Origin: Bufo bufo
Taxonomy: Eukaryota > Chordata > Amphibia > Anura > Bufonidae
Assembly: GCF_905171765.1 (NCBI RefSeq)
Contig: NC_053392.1
Location: 445,312,837 to 445,376,836 of the forward strand
Reading direction: 5' to 3'
DNA: 64,000 nucleotides
Of this stretch, positions 10,001 through 21,532 are shown one piece after another (the stretch's first letter is position 1; every line of letters starts with the position of its first letter). Below the pieces are notes generated by a model. That model was not told where the DNA came from, ran no database searches, and saw only the letters and a program-made list of their open reading frames with translations. Both the position numbers and the translations under genes were made by a program.

Positions 10001-13000
10001 CTAATCTGCACAAGGGATGGACAGGTCCTGTGGGATCCATGCCTGGTTCATTTTTATGAACGTCAGCTTGTCCACATTGGCTGTAGACAGGCGGCTGCGT
10101 TTGTCTGTAATGACGCCCCCTGCCGTGCTGAATACACGTTCAGACAAAACGCTGGCCGCCGGGCAGGCCAGCACCTCCAAGGCATAAAAGGCTAGCTCTG
10201 GCCACGTGGACAATTTGGAGACCCAGAAGTTGAATGGGGCCGAACCATCAGTCAGTACGTGGAGGGGTGTGCACAGGTACTGTTCCACCATGTTATTGAA
10301 ATGTTGCCTCCTGCTAACACGTTCTGTATCAGGTGGTGGTGCAGTTAGCTGTGGCGTGGTGACAAAACTTTTCCACATCTCTGCCATGCTAACCCTGCCC
10401 TCAGAGGAGCTGGCCGTGATACAGCTGCGTTGGAGACCTCTTGCTCCTCCTCTGCCTTCGCCTTGGGCTTCCTCTTGTTCCCCTGTGACATTTGGGAATG
10501 CTCTCAGTAGCGCGTCTACCAACGTGCGCTTGTACTCGTGCATCTTCCTATCACGCTCCAGTGCAGGAAGTAAGGTGGGCACATTGTCTTTGTACCGGGG
10601 ATCCAGCAGGGTGGCAACCCAGTAGTCCGCACACGTTAAAATGTGGGCAACTCTGCTATCGTTGCGCAGGCACTGCAGCATGTAGTCGCTCATGTGTGCC
10701 AGGCTGCCCAGAGGTAAGGACAAGCTGTCCTCTGTGGGAGGCGTATCGTCATCGTCCTGTGTTTCACCCCAGCCACGCACCAGTGATGGGCCCGAGCTGC
10801 GTTGGGTGCCACCCCGCTGTGAACATGCTTCATCCTCATCCTCCTCCACCTCCTCCTCATCCTCGTCCTCCTCGTCCTCCAGTAGTGGGCCCTGTCTGGC
10901 CACATTTGTACCTGGCCTCTGCTGTTGCAAAAAACCTTCCTCTGAGTCACTTCGAAGAGACTGGCCTGAAAGTGCTAAAAATGACCCCTCTTACTCCTCC
11001 TCCTCCTCCTCCTGGGCCACCTCCTCTTCCATCATCGCCCTAAGTGTTTTCTCAAGGAGACATAGAAGTGGTATTGTAACGCTGATAATGGCGTCATCGC
11101 CACTGGCCATGTTGGTGGAGTACTCGAAACAGCGCAACAGGGCACACAGGTCTCGCATGGAGGCCCAGTCATTGGTGGTGAAGTGGTGCTGTTCCGCAGT
11201 GCGACTGACCCGTGCCTGCTGCAGCTGAAACTCCACTATGGCCTGCTGCTGCTCGCACAGTCTGTCCAGCATGTGCAAGGTGGAGTTCCACCTGGTGGGC
11301 ACATCGCATATGAGGCGGTGAGCGGGAAGGCCGAAGTTACGCTGTAACGCAGACAGGCGAGCAGCGGCAGGATGTGAATGCCGGAAGCGCGAACAGACGG
11401 CCCGCACTTTATGCAGCAGCTCTGACATGTCGGGGTAGTTGCGAATGAACTTCTGCACCACCAAATTCAGCACATGCGCCAGGCAAGGGATGTGCGTCAA
11501 ACCGGCTAGTCCCAGAGCTGCAACGAGATTTCGCCCATTATCGCACACCACCAGGCCGGGCTTGAGGCTCACCGGCAGCAACCACTCGTCGGTCTGTTGT
11601 TCTATACCCCGCCACAACTCCTGTGCGGTGTGGGGCTTGTCCCACAAACATATGAGTTTCAGAATGGCCTGCTGACGTTTACCCCGGGCTGTGTTGAAGT
11701 TGGTGGTGAAGGTGTGTGGCTGACTGGATGAGCAGGTGGAAGAAGAGGAGGAGAAAGCTGAGTAGGAGTAGGAGGCAACAGGAGGCAAAGAATGTTGCCC
11801 TGCGATCCTTGGCGGCGGAAGGACGTGCGCCAAACAGCTCTCCGCCTGGGGCCCAGCCGCCACTACATTTACCCAGTGTGCAGTTAGGGAGATATAGCGT
11901 CCCTGGCCGTGCTTACTGGTCCACGTATCTGTGGTTAGGTGGACCTTGCCACAGATGGCGTTGCGCAGTGCACACTTGATTTTATCGGATACTTGGTTGT
12001 GCAGGGAAGGCACGGCTCTCTTGGAGAAGTAGTGCCGGCTGGGAACAACATACTGTGGGACAGCAAGCGACATGAGCTGTTTGAAGCTGTCCGTGTCCAC
12101 CAGCCTGAATGACAGCATTTCATAGGCCAGTAGTTTAGAAATGCTGGCATTTAGGGCCAGGGATCGAGGGTGGCTAGGTGGGAATTTACGCTTTCTCTCA
12201 AATGTTTGTGAGATGGAGAGCTGAACACTGCCGTGTGACATGGTTGAGATGCTTGGTGACGCAGGTGGTGGTGTTGGTGGTATATTCCATGTTTGCTGGG
12301 TGGCAGGTGCCAACGTTCCTCCAGAGGCGGAGGAAGAGGCCGAGGCGGCAGCAGCAGAAGAGGCCGAGGCGGCAGCAGCAGAAGAGGTAGCAGGGGGAGC
12401 CTGAGTGACTTCCTTGTTTTTAAGGTGTTTACTCCACTGCAGTTCATGCTTTGCATGCAGGTGCCTGGTCATGCAGGTTGTGCTAAGGTTCAGAACCTTA
12501 ATGCCTCGCTTCAGGCTCTGATGGCACAGCGTGCAAACCACTCGGGTCTTGTCGTCAGCACATTGTTTGAAGAAGTGCCATGCCAGGGAACTCCTTGAAG
12601 CTGCCTTTGGGGTGCTCGGTCCCAGATGGTGGCGGTCAGTAGCAGGCGGAGTCTCTTGGCGGCGGGTGTTTTGCTTTTGCCCACTGCTCCCTCTTTGTCT
12701 TTTGCTACGCTGTTGGCTCGGTCTCACCACTGCCTCTTCCTCCGAACTGTGAAAGTCAGTGGCACGACCTTCATTCCATGTGGGGTCTAGGACCTCATCG
12801 GCCCCTGCATCGTCTTCCACCCAGTCTTGATCCCTGACCTCCTGTTCAGTCTGCACACTGCAGAAAGACGCAGCAGTTGGCACCTGTGTTTCGTCATCAT
12901 CAGACACGTGCTGAGTTGGTATTCCCATGTCCTCATCATCAGGAAGCATAAGTGGTTGTGCGTTAGTGCATTCTATCTCTTCCACCCCTGGGGAAGGGCT

Positions 13001-13429
13001 AGGTGGATGCCCTTGGGAAACCCTGCCAGCAGAGTCTTCAAACAGCATAAGAGACTGCTGCATAACTTGAGGCTCAGACAGTTCCCCTAATATGCATGGG
13101 GGTGATGTGACAGACTGATGGTCTTGGTTTTCATGCGCCATCTGTGCGCTTTCTGCAGAAGACTGGGTGGGAGATAATGTGAATGTGCTGGATCCACTGT
13201 CGGCCACCCAATTGACTAATGTCTGAACCTGCTCAGGCCTTACCATCCTTAGAACAGCATTGGGCCCCACCAAATATCGCTGTAAATTCTGCTGGCTACT
13301 GGGACCCGAGGTAGTTGGTTCACTAGGACGTGTGGCTGTGGCAGAACGGCCACGTCCTCTCCCAGCACCAGAGGGTCCACTAACACCACCACGACCATGT
13401 CCGCGTCCCTTACTAGATGTTTTCCTCAT
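10001..13429 (-). pseudogene. hAT transposase with BED zinc finger (one in-frame stop)
   Basis: One frame covers 1143 codons from ATG at 13427-13429, interrupted by a single TAA at 10991-10993 in a run of GAG codons. Order: Gly/Arg-rich N-terminus; acidic linker; BED-type finger at about residues 285-335 (WHFFKQC, CTLCHQ, TRHLHAKH); Ala/Ser-rich spacer; then the catalytic core with LTTDTWTS (first D), VVCDNGRNL (second D) and CDVPTRWNSTLHMLD. The core is followed by an acidic insert and the C-terminal dimerisation block (FNFWVSKLSTWPELAF, PAASVLSERVFSTAGG, FIKMN). Length and order fit the animal hAT/ZBED superfamily. The enzyme would excise and reinsert its element in the nucleus by binding TIR and subterminal repeats. 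The stop falls between the core and the C-terminal block, so the product would lose the essential dimerisation domain. Apart from this the copy looks young. Confidence 0.93.
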
Positions 13430-13560
13430 TGTTACCGTTCACCACAATAAGAAAAATATTATTTGGCCCAATGTATTGAATTCAAATTCAGGCATTTTTT
13501 TACAGACACCTAACACTATCTGGCTATCTATTTAGGTACCGTATTACACTAATACAGGCA

Positions 13561-15329
13561 CAGCAGTAATGACAGATTTAGCTGAATATAAATTTGAGGC
13601 CTATTATTTAGGCGCTGGGTGACAGGTATACGTTTACGGACAGAATTAGACTTGGATATGCACAGTAGCGTGTGTGTGAAGTTATTGAGAATGACCCTAT
13701 CAGCACCTTGAATCTAATATACCCTTTTAGGGATAGATTTAAAGCAGGCCTGATACAGCAGAAACCACTAATTTAGAAAATTGCTAGGTTGGGAATTGTA
13801 TTTCAACCCAGAACAAAAACTGTGCTTTGACGGACACAAAATAACTTGAGCAGCTACAGCAATAGCCACAGATTTACCTGAATATAAATTTGAGGCCTAT
13901 TATTTAGGCGCTGGGTGACAGGTATACGTTTACGGACAGAATTAGACTTGGATATGCACAGTAGAGTGTGTGTGAAGTTATTGAAAATGACCCTATCAGC
14001 ACCTTGAATCTAATATACCCTTTTATGGATAGATTTAAAGTAGGCCTGATACAGCAGAAACCACTAATTTAGAAAATTGCTAGGTTGGGAATTGTATTTC
14101 AACCCAGAACAAAAACTGTGCTTTGACGGACACAAAATAACTTGAGCAGCTACAGCAATAGCCACAGATTTAGCTGAATATAAATTTGAGGCCTATTATT
14201 TAGGCGCTGGGTGACAGGTATACGTTTACGGACAGAATTAGACTTGGATATGCACAGTAGCGTGTGTGTGAAGTTATTGAGAATGACCCTATCAGCACCT
14301 TGAATCTAATATACCCTTTTAGGGATAGATTTAAAGTAGGCCTGATACAGCAGAAACCACTAATTTAGAAAATTCCTAGGTTGGGAATTGTATTTCAACC
14401 CAGAACAAAAACTGTGCTTTGACGGACACAAAATAACTTGAGCAGCTACAGCAATAGCCACAGATTTAGCTGAATATAAATTTGAGGCCTATTATTTAGG
14501 CGCTGGGTGACAGGTATACGTTTACGGACAGAATTAGACTTGGATATGCACAGCAGCGTGTGAGTGAAGTTATTGAGAATGACCCTATCAGCACCTTGAA
14601 TCTAATATACCCTTTTAGGGATAGATTTAAAGTAGGCCTGATACAGCAGAAACCACTAATTTAGAAAATTGCTAGGTTGGGAATTGTATTTCAACCCAGA
14701 ACAAAAACTGTGCTTTGACGGACAGAAAATAACTTGAGCAGCTACTGCAATAGCTACAGATTTAGCTGAATATAAATTTGAGGCCTATTTCTTAGGCGCT
14801 GGGTGACAGGAATACGTTTATGGACAGAATTAGACTTGGATATGCACAGTAGCGTGTGTGTAAAGTTATTGAGAATGACCCTATCAGCACCTTGAATCTA
14901 ATAGACCCTTTTAGGGATAGATTTAAAGTAGGCCTGATACAGCAGAAACCACTAATTTAGAAAATTGCTAGGTTGGGAATTGTATTTCAACCCAGAACAA
15001 AAACTGTGCTTTGACGGACACAAAATAACTTGAGCAGCTACAGCAATAGCCACAGATTTAGCTGAATATAAATTTGAGGCCTATTATTTAGGCGCTGGGT
15101 GACAGGTATACGTTTACGGACAGAATTAGATTTGGATATGCACAGTAGCGTGTGTGTGAAGTAATTGAGAATGACCCTATCAGCACCTTGAATCTAATAT
15201 ACCCTTTTAGGGATAGATTTAAAGTAGGCCTGATACAGCAGAAACCACTAATTTAGAAAATTCCTAGGTTGGGAATTGTATTTCAACCCAGAACAAAAAC
15301 TGTGCTTTGACGGACACAAAATAACTTGA
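13561..15329. repeat. 296-bp tandem array in the hAT-2 5' region (left part, about 6 units)
   Basis: The anchor GAGGCCTATTATTTAGGCGC starts at 13596, 13892, 14188, 14484, 14780 and 15076, an exact 296-bp period. Units differ at few positions, so the array is recent or homogenised. It lies just upstream of the transposase start and would be its 5' UTR or promoter region. It is split at 15329 by the Penelope-like element and continues at 21533. Confidence 0.93.
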
Positions 15330-15330
15330 A

Positions 15331-15913
15331 TAACCTACATAGAAAATGCCAGACCGCTGGTACTAAATTAATCTTTATTACAAAATAACATTAGACAACA
15401 TACATGATTAAAAGAATCAGTGCAGGAGATAAAAAGCAACATCACTGGAGGAGACATACAATGAACGGAGTCCCTATCCTTAAACATGATATTCAGAAGA
15501 GATGGTTATGCAAACATGAAAACATACATAGTGGGGAAAAGGGACATTTACCCATACAAAGTCTCCTCCAGGATGGCGCCAACCCCAACGCGCGTTTCGG
15601 CGTACCTTCGTCTGGGGGTAGCGTCATCACTGGAGGACATGGTTTAAATACAAATGACGGCCAATCAACATACCAGTAATCATCAATTCATACATCACCG
15701 GACTGCGCCGGATTTTTTGTCAGATGGACTTCCTGGATGCCGGCATCTAGAGGAACACGTGACCTCCCGGAAACATGTGATCCGCTTCTGGTCACGTGAT
15801 CCGAATGACGTCACATGAGCGCGCACTAACTAGTCGCAGCTCAGTAACGTCATCCAACCTTACTACATGATTCGGATCCATCATATTGGTATATCCCTGT
15901 ATTCGACAGGCCC
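15331..15913 (-). repeat. Downstream pLTR of the Penelope-like element (583 bp)
   Basis: 15331-15827 matches 20371-20867 almost base for base (offset 5040), and 15331-15913 matches 20868-21450 inverted. It includes a CCTTACTACATGATTC segment and the GAAACGCGCG hammerhead-like core. A polyadenylation-like AATAAAG sits near its downstream end on the minus strand. The 91-codon plus-strand frame repeated in all three copies is antisense and probably meaningless. Confidence 0.9.
15581..15619 (-). ncRNA. Hammerhead-ribozyme-like motif, pLTR copy 1
   Basis: Read on the minus strand: ACCCC (stem I), CAGACGA (core; consensus CUGANGA, so U4 is A here), stem II GG-UACG-CC, GAAA, a short C/G loop, UU, then GGGGU pairing with ACCCC. 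This is the minimal type I hammerhead layout known from Penelope-like elements. The A at position 4 is shared by all three copies, which suggests reduced or lost activity. Confidence 0.5.
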
Positions 15914-17146
15914 AACGGACGTACATACGCAATCAAAGTATATCAGACAAAGCATACATTATCCATTTGATGTGGACATACAGGTTGATATAAAAGGTTT
16001 ATACACAGATTTCCCCCACATATACACATGTCATATGTCAAATTATGCCACAAACAGTATCAATAGACCAATGGGTAAAAAACACCCTATCTCTCATTAT
16101 TATAATGACAGATATTAAATCTATCATATAGGGCTCATACCCATCCATTACATCTGTTGAAGATATACTATGCAAAGTGATAATAGGAAAGTGCAAAGTG
16201 CATGGACTATTTAAAAATATATATATACTAATCCATAAAAACATCTATATATATATATATATGTGTAACACAGTGTATATACCACTGATGAGTAATATAT
16301 CAGGTGAACAGATATCTATATAGGAAAAACATATTATGTGAAATACATTATATATTATATATACGTGTACCTTCACTGTTAAAACAGTGATTGTGAAAAA
16401 AGTGCAAAGTGCCTAATAATAAACGTATCAACTCAGATACGTGTACAGATTCAAATAGTGTCCTGTGGACCACTGATACCTTGGGAAGGAATAGGAAAGG
16501 GATGGGGGGGGGAAAGAAAAGGAAAAAGAGGGGAGTGGAGGGGGAAGAATGGGGGAGAGGAAAAGGGGGGGGAGGGGGGGGGGAGGGAAGGGGGGGGGGA
16601 AGGGAAGGGGGGGGAAGGGAAGGGGGGAGGGGAAGGGGGGGAAGGAGGGGAAGGGGGGGAAGGAGGGGGGGAAGGAGGGGGGGGAGAGAGGAGGGGAAAG
16701 GGAGGGAAAGGAGAGGGAGACAAATTGACTGGAGTAAAATCCTTCAACCATATGAGTGTTGGTTGTACCCTACCAACTTACTGTGCTATCTATGATATAC
16801 AATTATAGTATTCCATCATTTGCTTCGATATCGGTCAGCACATCACATTCCCCGAAGTGTCTAAAAAAAGAGACAAAACGGGAAATGCAAGGCGGGGACA
16901 CGACACAAAGCCAATGCTGCACTACATCAGTCTGCTAGATGATTGCATAGTCCGTCCATACATTGGTTACCGCATCGCACTCCCCAGCACACACGGAAAC
17001 ATGTGAACTGGGGAATGCAAGGCGGGAACACTAAATCCACTCAGCGACGACCCTAGAAGATCAGGGGCAACAAAGTGATTAAAACAAAGTTAAAAAGCCT
17101 AACTTAAACCCCTTTTGGGTGTGGAGACCCATGTGAACCATCGTGC
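15914..17146. other. 3' non-coding region of the Penelope-like element
   Basis: No reading frame is supported. The stretch has AT-rich runs including (AT)n near 16220 and 16250 and the polypurine tract described separately. It also has a duplicated segment ending GGGGAATGCAAGGCGGG-like (near 16880-16900 and 17010-17025). Confidence 0.6.
16496..16722. repeat. Polypurine (G/A) tract, about 225 bp
   Basis: Almost pure GGGGAAGGGGGG-type sequence on the plus strand. It has many runs of four or more G, so G-quadruplex or triplex folding is plausible. Proline/serine-rich and glycine-rich open frames over it are compositional artefacts. Confidence 0.9.
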
Positions 17147-20100
17147 CTATAGAAAAGTGGAGAAGCCAGTGGATTCATTCAAACCGCCCGGGTACAGTGT
17201 ATTCAATTTCCAAATCCACTTGCACTCGAGCTGTCCCAATCTTTTAGTGATATTACCTCCTCTGATGTTTTTCATGACACAGTAAATTGCCCGTACCTTC
17301 AAATGCACGGGATTACAGTCGTGATATGTCTTAAAATGTCTTGCAACTGGTTTTAGATTACTCAGATCTTCTTCCTCTTTTGCTGCCATTATATCTCTGA
17401 CATGTTCTCGTACTCTCACCTTCAATTCTCTCGTGGTTAAACCCACATAAATTTTTGGGCAAGAACATTTAGCATAATACACGACTGCCGTACTCGTGCA
17501 TGTGAGGCATTGTGTGATTTTAAAGGTTTTAGTATTGGCCGTGTCATTGAAGGAGGTAGCCCTCTCCATATTTGGGCATGCTATACATTTCCCACATGGG
17601 ACAAAACCCCACTTCGGCTTCCCCAGTCCTGGGAACAAAGGTTGTTTTTGTTTTACATACAAGCTGCGTACAAGATGGTCTCTCAAATTCTTTGAACGTC
17701 TCGCCGTTATCATAGGATATGGTGCTATAAATTTTGTCAAAATGGGATCGGTTAGTAAGATCGACCATCATTTTCCCAAAATGTCCTTCATCTCTCTCCA
17801 CCTTCCATGATATCCTGTGATGTATCGTGTCTTGTTATCCTTGCTCTTTCGGACTTCAGAAAAGAGTAAGTCCTGCCTGGAGCATGATTTTGCTCTCCTA
17901 TAGGCCTTCTTAATTGCACGTTGGCTATATCCACGACTTGAGAATCTTTCTTTGAGTATTTTGGCCTGTTGCTCGAAAATTTCTTCCGTCGAGCAAATTC
18001 TCCGAGCCCGTAGGTATTGTCCAATTGGAATTGAATTGATCATCTGTGGAGGATGTGATGAGGAAGCATGTAAGTATGAGTTTACTGCTGTAGGTTTTCT
18101 AAAAACATTCGTCACTATGCCTCCATCTGTGCCTCTCTCTAGATGCACATCCAGGAACTCGATATGTTCCTTACTGTACTTATACGTTAATTTGATGTTC
18201 TTAGCTTTCTTATTTAATGCTATAAAAAATTCCTCCAACTCCTTGGTACTTCCCTGTCAGATCATGAATACATCGTCGATGTACCGCGCCCAAAAAATGG
18301 CGCGGTCCATCGACATGTATCGATCTGACAGGAAAAGGTCCCTCTCCCACAGCCCCAGGAACAAATTTGCGTAAGAGGGCGCACAAGGCGCCCCCATGGC
18401 AGTTCCCTGGAGCTGCAGGTAGAAGGACCCTCCAAAGGAGAAGAAGTTGTGCGTCAGAACAAAAGAGAGAAGCTCCAGAAGAAACACTCTATGGTTGGCC
18501 TCCAGATTTTCTTGTAAAAGGAAAAAATCCACAGCTTGTATGCCATCCGTGTGTCTTATGCTTGTATACAGCGATTCAACGTCGCACGTCACCATAAGTG
18601 TATCATCCCCTAAGTAGATACCATCGACTTTCCGTAGGAAGTCGGTCGTATCTTTGATATGGGATGGCAGACTAGCCACTATATCTTTCAATTGAGAATC
18701 TAGGTATCGACCTATTTTCTCTGTAAAACTGCCCCGGCCTGAAATAATTGGCCTCCCAGATGGAACTTTTGGATTCTTATGAATTTTAGGCAGTAGATAT
18801 ATTGGTGGGGACCACCGGTTCTTTTACAACCAGGGCATCATATAATGCCTTAGATATTGTATGGTTATCTACTGCCTTCCCTAAAATTGCACTCAGGTTT
18901 TTTTCAAATGCCTGTAGGGGATTGAACGTGAGCTTCTTATAACATGCTTCCTCTCTCAATTGTCTATAGGCCTCCTGTTCATACAGATCATGAGGCCATA
19001 CCACAATGTTACCACCTTTGTCGGATGGTTTAAACACGACATCTTGTAATCTGCCAAGGTTCTTCAGACTGAGCCGTTGAGCCCTTGACAGATTATCCTT
19101 TGGGGCAAACATTGACATGTTCTCAAATTGTCGGGAGACAAGCTTAACAAACAGGTCTACTGCTGGACATAGTGATAGAGGGGGGAATTTTTTGGACTTA
19201 CATTTAATGGAAGACGGAATCTCCACAATTCTCTGTGATTCTTTTTCTCCTGATTCATTTTCTCCTGCCAGTTCCTCCAAAATTTTGACTGCCTGCATCT
19301 CTTCAGTAGTAAATAGAGCCTCACTCACATCCTCTTTATGATGCCATCTTCTTAGCAACAATGAGCGGGCGAAGATATGCAGATCCTTCACCGCTGTAAA
19401 AGAATCAAAATTTGCATAAGGAGAAAAGGTTAGACCCTTTTCCAGCAGTGAATTATCTGCTGGTGACAGAATATGATTGGATAGATTTATTACCTTCAGC
19501 CCATCATGGCCGCTGGTATCCCTTCTTTCTCCAAAGGGTCTCCTTTTCCCATTCGAGGTCATTCCTGGTGGTCCCTTTCTTTTCTGGATCCCTGATCTCG
19601 TCAGTCTCCCATCCGGTTCTTGACTATCAGAGATTGATGACAGGGACAGAGTTGAAGATGTTCGATTCCAGGAGGTAAAGTTGCCCCTTCTCTGATGATA
19701 CGTGTTTTTCCGTCTCCATTTATACACATTTTTCTGTTGAAAGTCTTCACAATCTCTAGAGAATTTTCTCGACTTTATCTCTTGGATTTCTTTCTCCCAC
19801 TTCTCGAAGTTTTTATTGAGTGCCCCCTCAAAAGCAGCCAAAGATTCCCTATTACAGTCCTGTTTAAGGGTTGTCTGTAAGCTCTCAATTTCTGCATCCA
19901 ATGTAAGCAGGGTCTGGCTATTATGTTTGACCACCAGATTCATTAATTTCTTTGCTGACTCTGTACAAATTTCCTCCCAACTTGACAGAAAGCTTTCGCT
20001 ATCAATGTCAAAGGAGGGTGTCACCTGTATGCGTAAGCCCCGTGGTATTAAATCCATATGTAGATACCTCTCCAGGAAAGCTTTGTTCCACCACGTTTTT

Positions 20101-20330
20101 GTCCTTCTGTGGAAAAGATTCATGATACTGGACTGCATCTCCTTCACATTAGCCGGGTCTCCACACCCAACACCTGCACCATTTTCTTTAAAAATATTAT
20201 CCAAGGAAGAAAGCCAGGATTGCTCTCTGGCCCTATAATCCATGGTACTGGTCGTGGTTAAATCTGTAATCAAACAGAATATTATTACACTAACCGAAAT
20301 AAATACCTCGACCGTTAGTTGAATCAACAT
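17147..20330 (-). pseudogene. Penelope-like polyprotein: reverse transcriptase + GIY-YIG endonuclease
   Basis: The N-terminal frame (20330-18786, or from ATG at 20243) has coiled-coil-like charged segments and then PLE-type sequence to VVKEPVVPT. One extra base near 18808 shifts the frame, after which IYLLPKIHKNPKVPSGRP continues. RT blocks seen: CDVESLYTSI (motif A), QGTAMGAPCAPSYANLF (B) and RYIDDVFMI (C, catalytic YIDD). TGA at about 18258 replaces the usual W after FMI, and a second TGA lies at about 17766. The last part has CGKCIACPN and a GIY-YIG nuclease (VVYYAKCSCPKIYVGLTTRE, then VRVREH). The product would prime and copy element RNA at a nick made by its endonuclease. Two in-frame stops and one frameshift make this copy inactive, but decay is slight. 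Confidence 0.9.
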
Positions 20331-20370
20331 TCAAGTAATGCCCAAGCCTATGGCAATAAATATATATAAA

Positions 20371-20867
20371 TAACCTACATAGAAAATGCCAGACCGCTGG
20401 TACTAAATTAATCTTTATTACAAAATAACATTAGACAACATACATGATTAAAAGAATCAGTGCAGGAGATAAAAAGCAACATCACTGGAGGAGACATACA
20501 ATGAACGGAGTCCCTATCCTTAAACATGATATTCAGAAGAGATGGTTATGCAAACATGAAAACATACATAGTGGGGAAAAGGGACATTTACCCATACAAA
20601 GTCTCCTCCAGGATGGCGCCAACCCCAACGCGCGTTTCGGCGTACCTTCGTCTGGGGGTAGCGTCATCACTGGAGGACATGGTTTAAATACAAATGACGG
20701 CCAATCAACATACCGGTAATCATCAATTCATACATCACCGGACTGCGCCGGATTTTTTGTCAGATGGACTTCCTGGATGCCGGCATCTAGAGGAACACGT
20801 GACCTCCCGGAAACATGTGATCCGCTTCTGGTCACGTGATCCGAATGACGTCACATGAGCGCGCACT
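20371..20867 (-). repeat. Upstream direct pLTR copy (partial)
   Basis: A 497-bp direct copy of the downstream pLTR, lacking its last 86 bp because the inverted copy begins at 20868. It lies just upstream of the ORF in transcription order. The two copies are nearly identical, with an A/G difference near 15675/20715. Confidence 0.9.
20621..20659 (-). ncRNA. Hammerhead-ribozyme-like motif, pLTR copy 2
   Basis: Identical to the copy at 15581-15619, including A at core position 4. A pair of hammerheads in direct pLTRs would bracket the element RNA, as in known Penelope-like elements. Confidence 0.45.
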
Positions 20868-21532
20868 GGGCCTGTCGAATACAGGGATATACCAATATGA
20901 TGGATCCGAATCATGTAGTAAGGTTGGATGACGTTACTGAGCTGCGACTAGTTAGTGCGCGCTCATGTGACGTCATTCGGATCACGTGACCAGAAGCGGA
21001 TCACATGTTTCCGGGAGGTCACGTGTTCCTCTAGATGCCGGCATCCAGGAAGTCCATCTGACAAAAAATCCGGCGCAGTCCGGTGATGTATGAATTGATG
21101 ATTACCGGTATGTTGATTGGCCGTCATTTGTATTTAAACCATGTCCTCCAGTGATGACGCTACCCCCAGACGAAGGTACGCCGAAACGCGCGTTGGGGTT
21201 GGCGCCATCCTGGAGGAGACTTTGTATGGGTAAATGTCCCTTTTCCCCACTATGTATGTTTTCATGTTTGCATAACCATCTCTTCTGAATATCATGTTTA
21301 AGGATAGGGACTCCGTTCATTGTATGTCTCCTCCAGTGATGTTGCTTTTTATCTCCTGCACTGATTCTTTTAATCATGTATGTTGTCTAATGTTATTTTG
21401 TAATAAAGATTAATTTAGTACCAGCGGTCTGGCATTTTCTATGTAGGTTATTTATATATATTTATTGCCATAGGCTTGGGCATTACTTAAATGTTGATTC
21501 AACTAACGGTCGAGGTATTTATTTCGGTTAGT
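20868..21532 (+). repeat. Inverted 5' extension of the Penelope-like element
   Basis: 20868-21450 is the inverted full pLTR, and 21451-21532 is the inverted copy of 20289-20370. Together with 20289-20867 it forms a palindrome with arms near 579 bp and a loop of about 86 bp. Such inverted 5' ends are typical of Penelope-like insertions. Confidence 0.9.
21162..21200 (+). ncRNA. Hammerhead-ribozyme-like motif, inverted pLTR copy
   Basis: The same motif in the inverted pLTR, read on the plus strand. The sequence is the same as in the other two copies, with the same A at core position 4. Confidence 0.45.

Larger units (their letters stand above)
15330..21532 (-). mobile_element. Penelope-like retroelement with pLTRs and palindromic 5' end
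   Basis: The element interrupts the 296-bp array and is flanked by the 14-bp direct repeat ACAAAATAACTTGA (15316-15329 and 21533-21546). In minus-strand order there is an inverted extension (21532-20868), a direct pLTR (20867-20371), the ORF (20330-17147), a 3' non-coding part with a polypurine tract, and a full pLTR (15913-15331). Direct partial plus inverted copies of the pLTR at the 5' end, with RT and GIY-YIG domains, are the hallmark architecture of Penelope-like elements. Confidence 0.9.

Noticed and set aside
10492..12390. Several plus-strand frames of 70-183 codons opposite the hAT transposase
   Set aside because: Shadows of the transposase codons; Ser/Ala/Arg-rich runs come from repeated GAG/GCN codons on the other strand.
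15404..15679. 91-codon frame present three times (also 20444-20719 and 21102-21377), with an HSGEK string like a zinc-finger linker
   Set aside because: It lies antisense in the pLTR. Its conservation reflects recent duplication of the pLTR, and no finger Cys/His pattern exists.
16409..16808. Glycine-rich and proline-rich frames on both strands
   Set aside because: Compositional artefact of the polypurine tract.
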